From contig JAJTDF010000009.1 of assembly GCA_021294835.1 (NCBI GenBank), forward strand, positions 1-63,892: DNA of 63,892 nt, written 5' to 3'. The position numbers were made by a program, and so were the translations under genes. Position 1 is the first letter of the stretch; each line of letters starts with the position of its first letter. This stretch comes from Planctomycetaceae bacterium. Lineage in GTDB: Bacteria; Planctomycetota; Phycisphaerae; Phycisphaerales; UBA1924. Positions 9,044-23,078 of the stretch are shown one piece after another. Below the pieces are notes generated by a model. The model worked only from the letters and a program-made list of their open reading frames with translations. It had not been told where the DNA came from and did no database searches.

Positions 9044-9316
9044 ATGCCCCGTGTCAGCGTCAAAGTGACTATCAAGAACCGGCTGGGCCTGCACGCCCGC
9101 CCGGCGATGGAGTTCGTTGACGCCGCCATGGCCTTCACGTCCACGGTTTCCGTCCGCCGGGGCGATCAGGAGGTCGACGGCAAGTCCATCATGCAGATGA
9201 TGCTGCTGGCCGCCACCCAGGGCACCGAACTTGAGGTTGTTGCCGACGGCGATGATGCCAAGGCCGCCTGCGACGCCCTCGCCAGGCTGGTCGACAGCGG
9301 CTTCAACGAAGACTGA
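9044..9316 (+). CDS. ptsH: Phosphocarrier protein HPr
   Basis: The 90-residue protein has the complete HPr pattern. The active-site histidine is at residue 17 in NRLGLHARPA. The regulatory-serine helix GKSIMQMMLLAA places Ser48 where HPr kinase acts in other bacteria. It closes with the AxxALxxLVxSGF helix. It should accept phosphate from enzyme I and pass it to the EIIA encoded just upstream. Enzyme I and HPr kinase are not in the window. The ATG at 9044 is the only sensible start. Confidence 0.93.
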   Translation: MPRVSVKVTIKNRLGLHARPAMEFVDAAMAFTSTVSVRRGDQEVDGKSIMQMMLLAATQGTELEVVADGDDAKAACDALARLVDSGFNED

Positions 9317-9364
9317 ACCGTCACGCCCGCCGACGCGGCCTTGGTCCCAGCTACGCTCCAAGCG

Positions 9365-10486
9365 ATGATGAACGCACGCTCCGTCGTTCTGCCCATGCTG
9401 GCCCTGGCCTCGGCCCTGCTGCTGGGCGGCTGTGCCTCACCCGACCGCGCCACCCTCACCCAGGTCGCCGCCTTCACTGGCGACCAGATCACCGGCGTCG
9501 CCGCCGCCCCCGACGGCCGCATCTTCGTCAACCTGCCCCGCTGGCACGCCGACCACCGGGGCGTCTCGGTCGCCCAGGTTGTTGACGGCGCCCTCCGCCC
9601 CTACCCCGACGCCGCCTGGAACGCCTGGACCCCCGGCGCCCCGCCCCAGCGGCAGTTTGTCTGCGTGCAGTCGGTGCATGTCGACGCCGCCGGTCGCCTC
9701 TGGGTGCTCGATCCGGCCTCTCCCGCTCTCGCCGGCGTGGTGCCGGGCGGCGCCAAACTGGTGCAGATCGACCTGGCCTCCAACGCCGTCGTCCGGGTCA
9801 TCCCCTTCTCCGACGCCGTCGCCCCCGCCAAGAGCTATCTCAATGACGTCCGCGTCGATCTCGCCTCCAACCACGCGTACGTCACCGACTCGGGCCTGGG
9901 CGGTCTGGTGGTGGTGAATCTGGCCGATGGCTCAGCCCGGCGGCTGCTCTCTGAACATTCAAGCACCGTCGCCCCCGAGGGTTTCGTGCCCACCATCGAG
10001 GGCAAGCCCCTTCGCTTCCCCGACGGCTCCGCCCCCCGCATCCACTCCGACGGCCTGGCCCTGGACGCCGTCCGCGGGCACCTGTACTGGCAGGCTCTGA
10101 CCGACAACCGCCTGTTCCGCATCCGCATCAGCGTGCTGAACAACCCGGCCCTGCCCGCCGAGGCCGTCGCCGCCGCCGTGGAGCCCCTCGGCACGACCGT
10201 GGTCACCGACGGCATGGAGATCGACCCCGCCGGGCGGCTGTACTTCTCCGCTCTGGAGCGTGACGCGGTGATGGTCCGCACCACCACCGGGCGGGTGCTC
10301 CCGCTGGTCGCCGACCCGGCGCTCGCCTGGCCCGACAGTTTCGCCTGGACCCCGGACGGTTCGCTGCTGGTCACCACGGCGCAGATCCACCGCACCGCCT
10401 GGTTCAACGCCGACCAAGCCCAGCCCGCCGAGCCGTACCGCATCTTCCGCATCCGCCTGCCCGGCAGTTTCCGCCGCGACCGCTGA
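9365..10486 (+). CDS. Lipoprotein of the major royal jelly / yellow family (beta-propeller)
   Basis: The product starts with a lipoprotein signal (LALASALLLGGC, Cys near residue 23). It then follows the MRJP/yellow pattern: PDGRIFVNLPRW, WNAW, FVCVQSVHVDAAGRLWVLD, KSYLNDVRVD, YVTDSGLGGLVVVNL, HSDGLALD, LYWQALTDNRLFRI, WPDSFAWTPDG. Bacterial members are related to SMP-30/gluconolactonase six-bladed propellers; their ligand is generally unknown. I infer a periplasmic or surface lipoprotein. The first ATG of the ATGATG pair is used as the start; which of the two is used cannot be told. It starts 48 bp after ptsH and may be co-transcribed. Confidence 0.85.
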   Translation: MMNARSVVLPMLALASALLLGGCASPDRATLTQVAAFTGDQITGVAAAPDGRIFVNLPRWHADHRGVSVAQVVDGALRPYPDAAWNAWTPGAPPQRQFVCVQSVHVDAAGRLWVLDPASPALAGVVPGGAKLVQIDLASNAVVRVIPFSDAVAPAKSYLNDVRVDLASNHAYVTDSGLGGLVVVNLADGSARRLLSEHSSTVAPEGFVPTIEGKPLRFPDGSAPRIHSDGLALDAVRGHLYWQALTDNRLFRIRISVLNNPALPAEAVAAAVEPLGTTVVTDGMEIDPAGRLYFSALERDAVMVRTTTGRVLPLVADPALAWPDSFAWTPDGSLLVTTAQIHRTAWFNADQAQPAEPYRIFRIRLPGSFRRDR

Positions 10487-10598
10487 ATCTCCTTGGTTTT
10501 CCCCATCCGCCCGGCCCCGTCCACCCGCCTGCGCCGCCCCGGCCCAGCCGCGATTGGAACGCCGCCGTATCCTGCTCCCCTTGCTTCGGACATTCGCC

Positions 10599-11285
10599 AT
10601 GACCCAGAAATCGCCCCTGCACCGTCATCCCCTCCTGCAGCACCCGGTCTTCAGCAGCGAGTCGGAGTCGACCGGCCCGGGCGGAGCAAGTGGGGGCAAC
10701 GGCGGAACCGGGGGCAACAAGGGAGCCGGTGGTGCCGGCGGCAGCAGTGGCGGAGGTAGCGGCGGCGGTGGGGGCAGCGGCAGCAGTGGCGGCGGCGGCA
10801 CGGCAGTGGAGACCTCGCGGGGCTACGACAACGCGCCGGTGATCACCCAGTTCTCGGTGTTCCTGCCCAACCGCGTCGGTAAACTGCTGGAACTGGTCAA
10901 AGGCTTCGATGACAACATGGTGCGGATTTGTTCAGTCGCCGTGCTGGACTCCACCGACCATGCAGTCATCCGGCTGATCACCTCCTCGGCCGAGGCGACC
11001 AAGAAGATCCTCGCCCAGCAGGAACTCGCCTTCATGGAGAGCAGCATCCTGGTGGTGGCGCTCGACGAGCAGCACACGCTCAGCAAGATGTGCCAGTATC
11101 TGCTCGGGGCCGAGTTGAACATCCGCTTCGCCTACCCGCTGATGGGCACCATGTCCTCCGGCCCGACCGGCGGCCCGACCATCGCCCTGGCCGTTGACGA
11201 CCCGACGCTGGCCGGCCAGATCCTCCGCCGCAAGGAGTTCCGCCTGCTGGGCGAGGCCGATCTGCCCAAGTACAGCGATCACTGA
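10599..11285 (+). CDS. Tandem ACT-domain protein with a long glycine/serine linker
   Basis: From the ATG at 10599 the product has 228 residues. Residues 25-68 are almost entirely glycine and serine. From about residue 80 there are two ACT-type units: VITQFSVFLPNRVGKLLELVKGF with the following MVRICSVAVLD strands, then ILVVALDEQHTLSKMCQYLLGAELNIRFAYPL. This matches stand-alone ACT proteins that bind amino acids and regulate metabolism or transcription, but no partner enzyme is attached or adjacent. The glycine linker is unusual for the family. It converges with the helicase gene on the other strand. Confidence 0.82.
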   Translation: MTQKSPLHRHPLLQHPVFSSESESTGPGGASGGNGGTGGNKGAGGAGGSSGGGSGGGGGSGSSGGGGTAVETSRGYDNAPVITQFSVFLPNRVGKLLELVKGFDDNMVRICSVAVLDSTDHAVIRLITSSAEATKKILAQQELAFMESSILVVALDEQHTLSKMCQYLLGAELNIRFAYPLMGTMSSGPTGGPTIALAVDDPTLAGQILRRKEFRLLGEADLPKYSDH

Positions 11286-11438
11286 GTGTCGCCACTCACC
11301 CGGCGGGCCCCGCTGGGCCGCCGAGCCGCTGAACGACCGCCGGCGTGCCCGCACGCCATCATGCCACGCACCGAAGGCGTGCTGAGTCCGCAGACCGGCC
11401 AACGGTCAGTGGGGCTGTGGGTGGTCTGTCGCGTCGGC

Positions 11439-13025
11439 TCAGGCCGTCGGCGCGTCCCCGCCGTTGGGGCCGGGGGCCGGCTGCTCGCCCTTGAGCGTCG
11501 CGTTGATCGACGCCTTGAGCGCCTCGGTGCTCTTGACCTTGCCGAACATCCGCTTGGGCGGCAGCTTGCTGGGCACCACGCCGCCGGGGAACTTGGCCGG
11601 GTCGGCCACCGTCGGCACCGGCACCGCCACCGACGCGGCATAGCGGTTGAACGCCGTCGCCGCCGGGGCGTTGACGTTGGCGGTGGGGTGGTTGGGCGGG
11701 GTGTACACCGGGCGGCCCGCCGGGGGCGGCGAGGGCACAAAGTCCGGGTAGTCCAGCTTCGGCACCTCCATGTTGATCAGCAACTCCACCGCCGTCAGCA
11801 GCGGGCCCTGCTCGGGCGTCACGAACGACCACGCCACGCCCTCGCGGCCGATGCGGGCCGTGCGCCCGATGCGGTGCACGTACACCTCGGGGTCCTCGGG
11901 CATGTCGTAGTTGATCACATGGGTGATGCCCTCGACGTCGATCCCGCGGCTGGCCAGGTCGCTGGCCACCAGCACCGAGAGTTGCCCGGAGTGCAGGTGC
12001 TGCATCACCTTGTTGCGCTTGTTCTGGTACATGTCGCCGTGCATGGCGTGCACATCGATGCCGTGGCCCTGCAGGTACGTCGCCACGTCGTCGACGGTCT
12101 TTTTCATGCGGCAGAACACCACCGTGAGCGCCGGCTCCTCGTGCTTGAGCAGGTGCAGCAGCAGCTTGCGCTTGTCCCACGGCTGCACGGCCAGATACAT
12201 CTGCTTGACCAGCGCCGTGGTCAGCGCGCCCTGCGTCACCGCCACCAGCTTCTCGGCGTTCTGGCTGTGGGTGCGGGCCAGCCGCTCCACCTCCGCCGGC
12301 AGCGTCGCGGAGACAAAGACCGTCTGCCGCTGCCCCGGGGGCGGGCACTGCGAGAAGATCCGCCGGATGTCATCGCGGAAGCCGATGTCCAGCATCCGGT
12401 CCACCTCATCCAGCACCGCAAAGCGCACGTTCGCCAGCGAGACGTACCGCCGCTCGACCATGTCCATCAGCCGGCCCGGCGTGGAGACGATGATCTGCGG
12501 GCCCCGCTTGAGCTTTTCGACCTGCTCGTTGATCCGCTGGCCGCCGTAGATCGCCGCCGCCCGGATCGCCGTGAAGCGGCCCAGTTCATTGATCTCCCGG
12601 GCCACCTGGATGCACAGCTCGCGCGTCGGCACCAGCACCAGCGCCGTCACCGGCTGGTCCTTGACGCACATCGCCAGCAGCGGCAGGCCGAACGCCGCCG
12701 TCTTGCCGGTGCCGGTCTTGGCCTGGCCCAGAACGTCCTTGCCGGCCAGCATCGCCGGGATCAGCATCGCCTGGATGCGGGTCGGGTGCTTGAAGCCCGA
12801 GGCCTCCAGCCCCTTGATCACCGACTCGCCCAGCCCCAGATCCGCGAAGGTCTGGTCGGTCTTGAACACGTCCTCCACCACCGCCGCCGACAGCGGCATG
12901 TGCTGCCAGTGCACTTCGCCTGAGGGCAGGTTGCCGGGGGTGCTGCCGCCGGTGCCGGCGGGTGGAGTGGATTCCGGGAGGGCGTCAGGCATGGAAGGGG
13001 AGGGGCTGTTGGGCTGGTCGGTCAT
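11439..13025 (-). CDS. DEAD-box ATP-dependent RNA helicase
   Basis: The 528-residue protein carries the ordered helicase motifs: Q motif near 60-85 (FADLGL...GFKHPTRIQ), AKTGTGKT at 102-109, PTRELC, STPGRL, DEVD in place of DEAD, SATLP, ASDLASRGIDVEG and HRIGRTAR. It therefore should unwind RNA with ATP, in ribosome assembly or mRNA decay as for RhlE/DeaD relatives. The start at 13025 gives a disordered proline/serine-rich N-terminus of about 50 residues. The tail after residue 440 is also proline-rich and low complexity, with a lysine-containing end, as often seen in RNA-binding tails. It is transcribed away from alanine racemase. Confidence 0.93.
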   Translation of the reverse strand: MTDQPNSPSPSMPDALPESTPPAGTGGSTPGNLPSGEVHWQHMPLSAAVVEDVFKTDQTFADLGLGESVIKGLEASGFKHPTRIQAMLIPAMLAGKDVLGQAKTGTGKTAAFGLPLLAMCVKDQPVTALVLVPTRELCIQVAREINELGRFTAIRAAAIYGGQRINEQVEKLKRGPQIIVSTPGRLMDMVERRYVSLANVRFAVLDEVDRMLDIGFRDDIRRIFSQCPPPGQRQTVFVSATLPAEVERLARTHSQNAEKLVAVTQGALTTALVKQMYLAVQPWDKRKLLLHLLKHEEPALTVVFCRMKKTVDDVATYLQGHGIDVHAMHGDMYQNKRNKVMQHLHSGQLSVLVASDLASRGIDVEGITHVINYDMPEDPEVYVHRIGRTARIGREGVAWSFVTPEQGPLLTAVELLINMEVPKLDYPDFVPSPPPAGRPVYTPPNHPTANVNAPAATAFNRYAASVAVPVPTVADPAKFPGGVVPSKLPPKRMFGKVKSTEALKASINATLKGEQPAPGPNGGDAPTA

Positions 13026-13616
13026 GGGGTTCTCTAGCCAGACCCGTCGCGGAGGCGGCGGGCATTGAAATCGATCAGATCGCACGCGGGCCGATCGCCC
13101 ACCGGATTTCTCCGGCGGGTGCGATGCTGCGCCGCGACACACTGCATCGGCGAAGCCGGTCGCCGGTCGCCAGCATCTGCCGGTGGCCGGAAACAGGCCG
13201 GGTCGACGTGTCCGCTGCGGGCTGCAGCGGCATGTCCTCCGCAACAGGCAGCCGCGATGGGGTGGCCCGCCGTCCGTGCTGGTCATTCACTTTCCGATCA
13301 AAGACCGGACAGAATCGCACAGATGATGGTAGAATCAAGGAGCGGTCGATACAACTGCAGATTGGAACGTCAAGCGGCATGCCTGTGTCGCCTGCCGCCG
13401 TCAATCCGGCAGTCCGGCCGCCGATCGCACCCGCAAGTCCGGGTGACCGGCGGTGGGGCGGTGGGGAGGTGGGGGGGCACGGGGAGGAACGGGCCAGACG
13501 GCAGCGGGCCATGGATGGTCAGGCTGGTCGTGGCTTGTTCGGTTCAGGGCGGATGGGTCGTCCTTCGCTGCGGGCGATGGAGCCCGTCGGCGGCAGTGGG
13601 TGGGTGGGAGCGCACG
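13026..13616. other. Divergent spacer between helicase and alanine racemase genes
   Basis: This is 591 bp with no convincing gene. Open frames exist, including one in frame with alr back to 13065, but they are compositionally poor and lack good starts. A TAGAAT at 13330-13335 could be a -10 element; no good -35 lies 17 bp upstream. Both divergent promoters are expected here. Confidence 0.4.
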
Positions 13617-17922
<4,306 letters not shown>

Positions 17923-18018
17923 CCGGCCCCCGGGCCGCAGCATGGTGCCGTCGGTGGCCGCTGCGCTGCCGTCGGCCTTCGCCTGTGCCTGCGCCTGCGC
18001 CCGAATCGGCACACGTCG

Positions 18019-20532
18019 TCAGATCAGACGGATCAGCCGCCGCCCGATCCACTCGATCGCCAGCAGCCCCAGCGCCAGCATCAGCGCCAAGGGCGTGTCC
18101 CACAGCGTGTGCTGCTCGGCCACGCCCACCTGGCGGATCTCCCGCCGGGGCAGAATCTCGCCCAGCGTGCCCAGTTCGGCTGCGGTCAGCACGCGTCCGC
18201 CAGTGGCCGAGGCCACCTCGGCCAGCAGGGCGTGGTTGGTCTCCGGGCGGCGCAGTTCATCGTCCGGTTGGGTCACCTGCACGCGGGCGGTGGGCGCTGC
18301 TGTCGGCCCCAGCGAAGCCAGAATCGCGTCCAGCGTGCTCAGTTGGAACACCCCGGCGCGGTCGGGCACCCACGTGGTGGAGTAGGTCCGCCGTCCTGAA
18401 GCGGTCGCCGTTGCGCCGTCGCGTCGGGGCGTTTCGCCGCCGGAGGCCGGGGCCTCGCCGGGCTTGAGGGCCAGCGTGGACGAGCCCGCATCGGCCGTGC
18501 CGCCGGCCTCGGGGGCCACCCGCAGCGTCAACCCCGGGGGCGACGCGTCGATCAGGCTCTGGTCCAGCAGCGTCACCGTCACGCGGGCCGGCTGGCCCGC
18601 CTGCGGCCGCACCGGCGACACATCGATGATCGCCGGCTTGCCCGCCCGCCCCACCGCCTCACGCCCCAGCAGGCGGATGAGTTGCATCCAGAACCGCTCG
18701 GGCAGGTCCTCGCCCCGGCCGAAGCGGTACCGCCAGATCTCGTCGGTCGCCACGTAGATCACCCGCCCGGCCCCGAACCGCATCGAGATCACCGCCGGCG
18801 TCGGCGCATCACTCCCGCCCGCCGCTTCCACCGGGCTGGCCATCGCCAGCGCTTCAGCCGCCGGCTTGAGCATCGAGGCCTCGATCCGCTGCACCCACCG
18901 CAGACGCGACCACCCGCTGGCCGGGTCGCTGGCCGCCGTCGGCCACGGCTGCGGGTCGCGTGCCGAGTCGGCCAGCCGCAGCACGTTCAGCCGCTGGGCC
19001 ACCGGCGTGGCGCTCAGCGTCACATCGCGGTTCCAGATCGGCTGGTCGCTCTCGCCCGGCCCCGCGGCAACGCCCGCCCCGCCCGATGACGAGAACGGCA
19101 GCAGGTCCGCCAGCGGCGAACGCCGCCAGGTACCCGGCACCGCCGAAGGCCCGGCGATCCACAGCAGCCCGGCCCCGCCCACCGTCACCCGCCGGCGGAT
19201 CTGCGCCAACTGCTCCGCCGAGAGCACCGTCGGCGGCAGATCACCCAGCACGATCACGTCGTAGCGGTCCCACTCCGCCGCGGTCATGGGCACGGTTTCA
19301 ATCGGCTCGTTGCCCTCCTGCACATAGCGGCGGCCCGGCGAGAGCAAGAGCGCCCCAAACGCCAGCGACCGCTCACGCGAGAGCAGGTTCTTCAGGTAGC
19401 GGTACTCCCAGCGCGGGTAGCCGTCCAGATACAGCACCCGCAGCGGGCGGTCGGTCAGATCAATCTGCACCTCGGCGGTGTCGTTGCCGGGCACCAGGTC
19501 CGGGCGGCCGTCGCCGGGGGTCAGCCGCACCGCCCAGCGGGCGCGGCCCGGAGTCTCGGGCGTGGCAACAAGGCCGACGCGGGTGGAGCCGCCCTCAGCA
19601 CCCGCGGCTTGCCCACCGCCTTGGGCCGCTTCCGCCGCCCAGTCGATCACGCGGCTGTCCAGCACGCGGTTGGTCGCCGTGTCCACCAGTTCCACCTTGG
19701 TGGTGCCCGCCGCCTGCCCCTGGCCGCTTCCCCCGCCCAGCCGGTCCACCGTCACCTCCACCGGCACAATGTCGCCGGTGAACGCGGCGCCCGGCCCGGT
19801 CGCGGTGCGCACGCTCACATCCGCCAGCGGCTGGGCGCTGCCAAGCGGCACCACATACACGCCCACGCGCTTGGCGGCCAGTTGCCGCAGCAGCGGGCGC
19901 GGCAGTTGGTCGGTGGACTGGCCGTCGGAGAAGACCACAATGCCCGAAAGCGGACGGGCCGCCGCCAGCGTCAAGGCCTGCTCAATCGCCGCGCCCACGT
20001 TGGACCGACGGCCTTCGGGCGCTGCCAGGTCCGGCACGCCGTTGCTGACCGGCAGCGGGAAGCCCCCGGCATCAAACCCCAGCCAGCGCACGGCCCGTTC
20101 CTGCGACAGGGCGTTCAGCCCGCTGCGGGCCCCCTCCACCGCCGCCCGCAACTGCGCGTCGCGGCTCACCAGCCCCGGTGGAGCGCCGCGCTCGGGCGGA
20201 GCGTCGGCCAGCGTCATCGAGGCCGAGCGATCGGCCAGCAGCACCACCCAGTCCTTCTCCACCGTTTCACTGGTGCGCACCAGCTTGGGCCCGCACAGCA
20301 GCAGCGCCACCAGCAGCAGCAGCACCGCCCGCACCCCGGCCAGCGCCAGCTTGGCCGCCGGCGGGCCCTCCAGTTTCCAGTAGCTCCACACCGCCAGCAA
20401 GGCGCACACCAGCGCCGCGATGGCCCACTGCCACGGCTGCACGTCCAGCGTGAGCGCGAACTTCAGCCCCTCCAGGTCGCCCTGGTCGGCTCGCTGATCC
20501 AGCCGCAGCAAATACGCCAGCCACTCAGGCAT
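18019..20532 (-). CDS. Large membrane protein with VWA domain and GATase1-like region (Bat-type)
   Basis: 837 residues. Two transmembrane helices near 35-80 (WAIAALVCALLAVW and LALAGVRAVLLLLVALLLCG) lead into a VWA-type domain with the MIDAS-like DRSASM (residues 101-106) and GIVVFSDGQST. Later come Ig-like beta regions and a flavodoxin-like region (VLYLDGYPRWEYRYLKNLL, YDVIVLGDLPP, LLWIAGPSA) as in BatA-associated membrane proteins. A last helix (LALMLALGLLAIEWIGRRL) anchors the C-terminus. The role is not known; such proteins accompany DUF58 and BatA in envelope-stress or chaperone-like complexes. Its start overlaps the end of the upstream gene by 8 bp, indicating translational coupling. 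Confidence 0.85.
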   Translation of the reverse strand: MPEWLAYLLRLDQRADQGDLEGLKFALTLDVQPWQWAIAALVCALLAVWSYWKLEGPPAAKLALAGVRAVLLLLVALLLCGPKLVRTSETVEKDWVVLLADRSASMTLADAPPERGAPPGLVSRDAQLRAAVEGARSGLNALSQERAVRWLGFDAGGFPLPVSNGVPDLAAPEGRRSNVGAAIEQALTLAAARPLSGIVVFSDGQSTDQLPRPLLRQLAAKRVGVYVVPLGSAQPLADVSVRTATGPGAAFTGDIVPVEVTVDRLGGGSGQGQAAGTTKVELVDTATNRVLDSRVIDWAAEAAQGGGQAAGAEGGSTRVGLVATPETPGRARWAVRLTPGDGRPDLVPGNDTAEVQIDLTDRPLRVLYLDGYPRWEYRYLKNLLSRERSLAFGALLLSPGRRYVQEGNEPIETVPMTAAEWDRYDVIVLGDLPPTVLSAEQLAQIRRRVTVGGAGLLWIAGPSAVPGTWRRSPLADLLPFSSSGGAGVAAGPGESDQPIWNRDVTLSATPVAQRLNVLRLADSARDPQPWPTAASDPASGWSRLRWVQRIEASMLKPAAEALAMASPVEAAGGSDAPTPAVISMRFGAGRVIYVATDEIWRYRFGRGEDLPERFWMQLIRLLGREAVGRAGKPAIIDVSPVRPQAGQPARVTVTLLDQSLIDASPPGLTLRVAPEAGGTADAGSSTLALKPGEAPASGGETPRRDGATATASGRRTYSTTWVPDRAGVFQLSTLDAILASLGPTAAPTARVQVTQPDDELRRPETNHALLAEVASATGGRVLTAAELGTLGEILPRREIRQVGVAEQHTLWDTPLALMLALGLLAIEWIGRRLIRLI

Positions 20533-23011
20533 CGCCGGTGCCTCCCTTCAGCGTGCCGGTCAGCATCGGGCCCATACCCCCGGCCGAAGGCCCGGCCCGC
20601 CGGGCCAGCAGCAACTCAGCCAGAGCCAGCACGCCGGCCAGGGCAAACAGCATCGCCGTGGTCGGCGTGCCGCCATCGGCCCTGCCGCCGGAGAAAATCC
20701 GCCCCAGCGTCGCCCGGCCCGCTTCGCCGGCCGCGTCCGCATCCCCGCTCGACGGCGTGCCGCCGTCGCCAGGGCCATCCAGCCACACCAGCGCATCGGC
20801 CGTTGCGGTTGCGCCCCCCGAACCCGCCGGGCCGGTTGAGGGCGTCGCCGCCCGCAGCCAGGACTCCACCGCCGCCGCGTCCGACACATCCGTCCGCGCC
20901 GCCGCCGCATCGGGGTTGATCGCCGCCAGACCGCGCACGCCGCCGGTGGCATCGGCCACCGTCCACAGTGAGGCGTTCCGCACGTTCACGCTCGGCGAGG
21001 CGCCCGCCGCGGTGCGAACCGCCAGCGTGCCCGGCACGCCGTCGCGTGATTCACCATCACCGCCCGCCGCATCCAGCCGTCGCAGTTCGCTGGCGGTGGT
21101 CGGCAGGGCCAGCGGGGCGCCCGCGGTGGTCCACAACGCCGGACGGGCGCTGCTCAGGCCCTGACGCAGAACCTCCTGCAGCAGCGGCACCATCAGCGGC
21201 TTGGCGGGCAGGTCGGTCCAGGTCAGGTGCAGGCTGGTGGTGAACACCGCCACCCGGCCCCGCGACAGTCCGCCGCCGCTCCCCGTGCTCGTCCCGCCGC
21301 CGGTCACCAGCAGCAGCGGCCGGCCGTCGGTCGTGGTCAGCAGCGGCAGCATGGGCACCGTCGCCGGGCCGGTCACCGGCAGCAGCCGCTGCACCGCCAC
21401 CGGGCGCGCCAGTTCGGCCATGTCGGGCCGCAGTTGCGCCAGCAGATCCGCCCCCGCCAGTTCTCCCTCGCCCCCCGGCGTGCTCACCGTGCCGCTCAGC
21501 CCCGCCGGCGAGGCGGTCAGGTCCAGCGCCTGCAGGCCCAGCCCCAGCGTGCCCGTCCCGCCGGCCTGTTCCTCGCTGCCGCGGGCCTGGTCTCCGGCGT
21601 TGCGGGCCAGCGCCCGGCCTAGACCTTCGGTCCACGTGTGGCTCTGCGCATCGGGCGTGGGCAAGGCCACCAGCAGACCGCCGGTGCGGGCGAAGGCCAC
21701 CAGCCGCGTCCAGCCCTCGTCGCTCAGCCGGTGCGGTCCGGCGACAAACACCGCGTCGATCCCTGACAGTGCCGAGGCGTCAAGCCCGGCGGGGTCCAGT
21801 TCGGTCAGTTCAATCGCCGGCGTCTCGGTGGGCCGCAGAGCCAGCGTGATCCACCGCGCCTGGCTGGCCCCTTCAATGCCCCGGTCCCCCAGCCCCGTTC
21901 GCGCCAGCAGTACGGCCCCGGGCACATCGGCCACAATGCCCACCCGCAGGGCCGATCGCACCTCCACCGGCAGCCGCCACAGGTCATCAGCCCCGATCGC
22001 ATCGCCCCCGGCGGTGCGAGCCTCGAGCACCAGGCTCGCAGCCGTGCGCGGGGCCGCAAACGGCGGCAACGCCACCGTCGCCGAGGCCGTCCGCTCACCG
22101 GCGGCAAAGCGGGCGGTTGCGGTTGCCTCGCTCAGCGATGCTCCGCCCGGCTCGCCCAGTTTCAGCGTCAGCGAGGCCGAGGCTGGTCCGGACACCTCGC
22201 CGCTGCGCTGCAGCCCGACGGTGACCACCTGCCCGATACCGGCCTGATCAGAAGCGATCACCCCCCGCGCCGGGGTGATCCGCAGCACCCCGGTGTTGCC
22301 CAGCGTACCGGTCGCGGGCCGGTCGGCCGCCAGCCGCACGCCGGGCGGCAACTTGGGCAGCGGCTGATCCGGCGAGGCCGATCCGGCGCGCAGCTCAGAC
22401 AGCACCACAATGACCTCGTCGCCTTCGGCGCGGCGTTCGGCCACCCGCTGCTCAGCGATCGATGCGCCCACCGCAGCCAGCGCTGCCGGCAGGTCGGCCC
22501 TCGCCGCCGAGGGGCGAAGTTCCGCCAGCGTGCGTCGCAGCCCGGCCAGATCGGACGTGGGCGGCAGCACCACCGCGGGCGACGGTGAGCCCAGCAGCAC
22601 CAGCCCGGCGCGGTCGCCGTCGCGCAGGGCCGCCAGCAGCGACTGCGCCCGCTCGATATGCCGTCCGAACGCCGGGCCCCGCGCCCCGTCGCGGGCCGAC
22701 GCCGCGATCGAATCGTCGATCGCCAGATACACCGTCCGCCGCACCGCCGAGCCGTCGGCGGCGCTGCCTCCGCCCAGCAGCGGCCTGCCGATCGCCACCG
22801 CCAGCGCCGCCACCAGCAGGCAGCGGCACGCCAGCAGCAGCCAGCGCTCCACGATCAGCCGCCGACGCGTCCGCTTGTACGCCTCGAGCAGAAACCGCAT
22901 GGCGCCCCACGGCTGTGGTTGCCGCCGCCGCCGCATCAGCAGGTGGATGATGATCGGCAACGCCACCGCCGCGGCGCCCAGAGCGAACAGGCCGGGGTGC
23001 AGGAAGTTCAC
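20525..23011 (-). CDS. BatA-type membrane protein with VWA-like domain
   Basis: 828 residues from a GTG start. The N-terminus is the aerotolerance/BatA signature: LHPGLFALGAAAVALPIIIHLL, then RRRR, then WGAMRFLLEAYKRTRRR, followed by a second helix (LLACRCLLVAALAVAIGRPLL). A VWA-like domain follows with YLAIDDSIAAS in place of a DxSxS MIDAS; the replacement of Gly/Ser positions suggests weakened metal binding. The remainder contains beta-rich repeats, a GATase-like region (GIDAVFVAGPHRL) and a C-terminal helix. It lies between the DUF58 gene and the VWA gene and is probably an inner-membrane partner of both. Confidence 0.85.
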   Translation of the reverse strand: MNFLHPGLFALGAAAVALPIIIHLLMRRRRQPQPWGAMRFLLEAYKRTRRRLIVERWLLLACRCLLVAALAVAIGRPLLGGGSAADGSAVRRTVYLAIDDSIAASARDGARGPAFGRHIERAQSLLAALRDGDRAGLVLLGSPSPAVVLPPTSDLAGLRRTLAELRPSAARADLPAALAAVGASIAEQRVAERRAEGDEVIVVLSELRAGSASPDQPLPKLPPGVRLAADRPATGTLGNTGVLRITPARGVIASDQAGIGQVVTVGLQRSGEVSGPASASLTLKLGEPGGASLSEATATARFAAGERTASATVALPPFAAPRTAASLVLEARTAGGDAIGADDLWRLPVEVRSALRVGIVADVPGAVLLARTGLGDRGIEGASQARWITLALRPTETPAIELTELDPAGLDASALSGIDAVFVAGPHRLSDEGWTRLVAFARTGGLLVALPTPDAQSHTWTEGLGRALARNAGDQARGSEEQAGGTGTLGLGLQALDLTASPAGLSGTVSTPGGEGELAGADLLAQLRPDMAELARPVAVQRLLPVTGPATVPMLPLLTTTDGRPLLLVTGGGTSTGSGGGLSRGRVAVFTTSLHLTWTDLPAKPLMVPLLQEVLRQGLSSARPALWTTAGAPLALPTTASELRRLDAAGGDGESRDGVPGTLAVRTAAGASPSVNVRNASLWTVADATGGVRGLAAINPDAAAARTDVSDAAAVESWLRAATPSTGPAGSGGATATADALVWLDGPGDGGTPSSGDADAAGEAGRATLGRIFSGGRADGGTPTTAMLFALAGVLALAELLLARRAGPSAGGMGPMLTGTLKGGTGDA

Positions 23012-23078
23012 GCCGCCCCCCTTGCGCGATCAGGGGCGCAGCAGCCGCACGGGCCGGAGTGCATCTCCACGCGGCCGC

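Noticed and set aside
13075-13512. Minus-strand open frame between helicase and alr
   Set aside because: Serine/proline/arginine-rich, no ribosome-binding site and no recognisable motif; likely a by-product of high GC.
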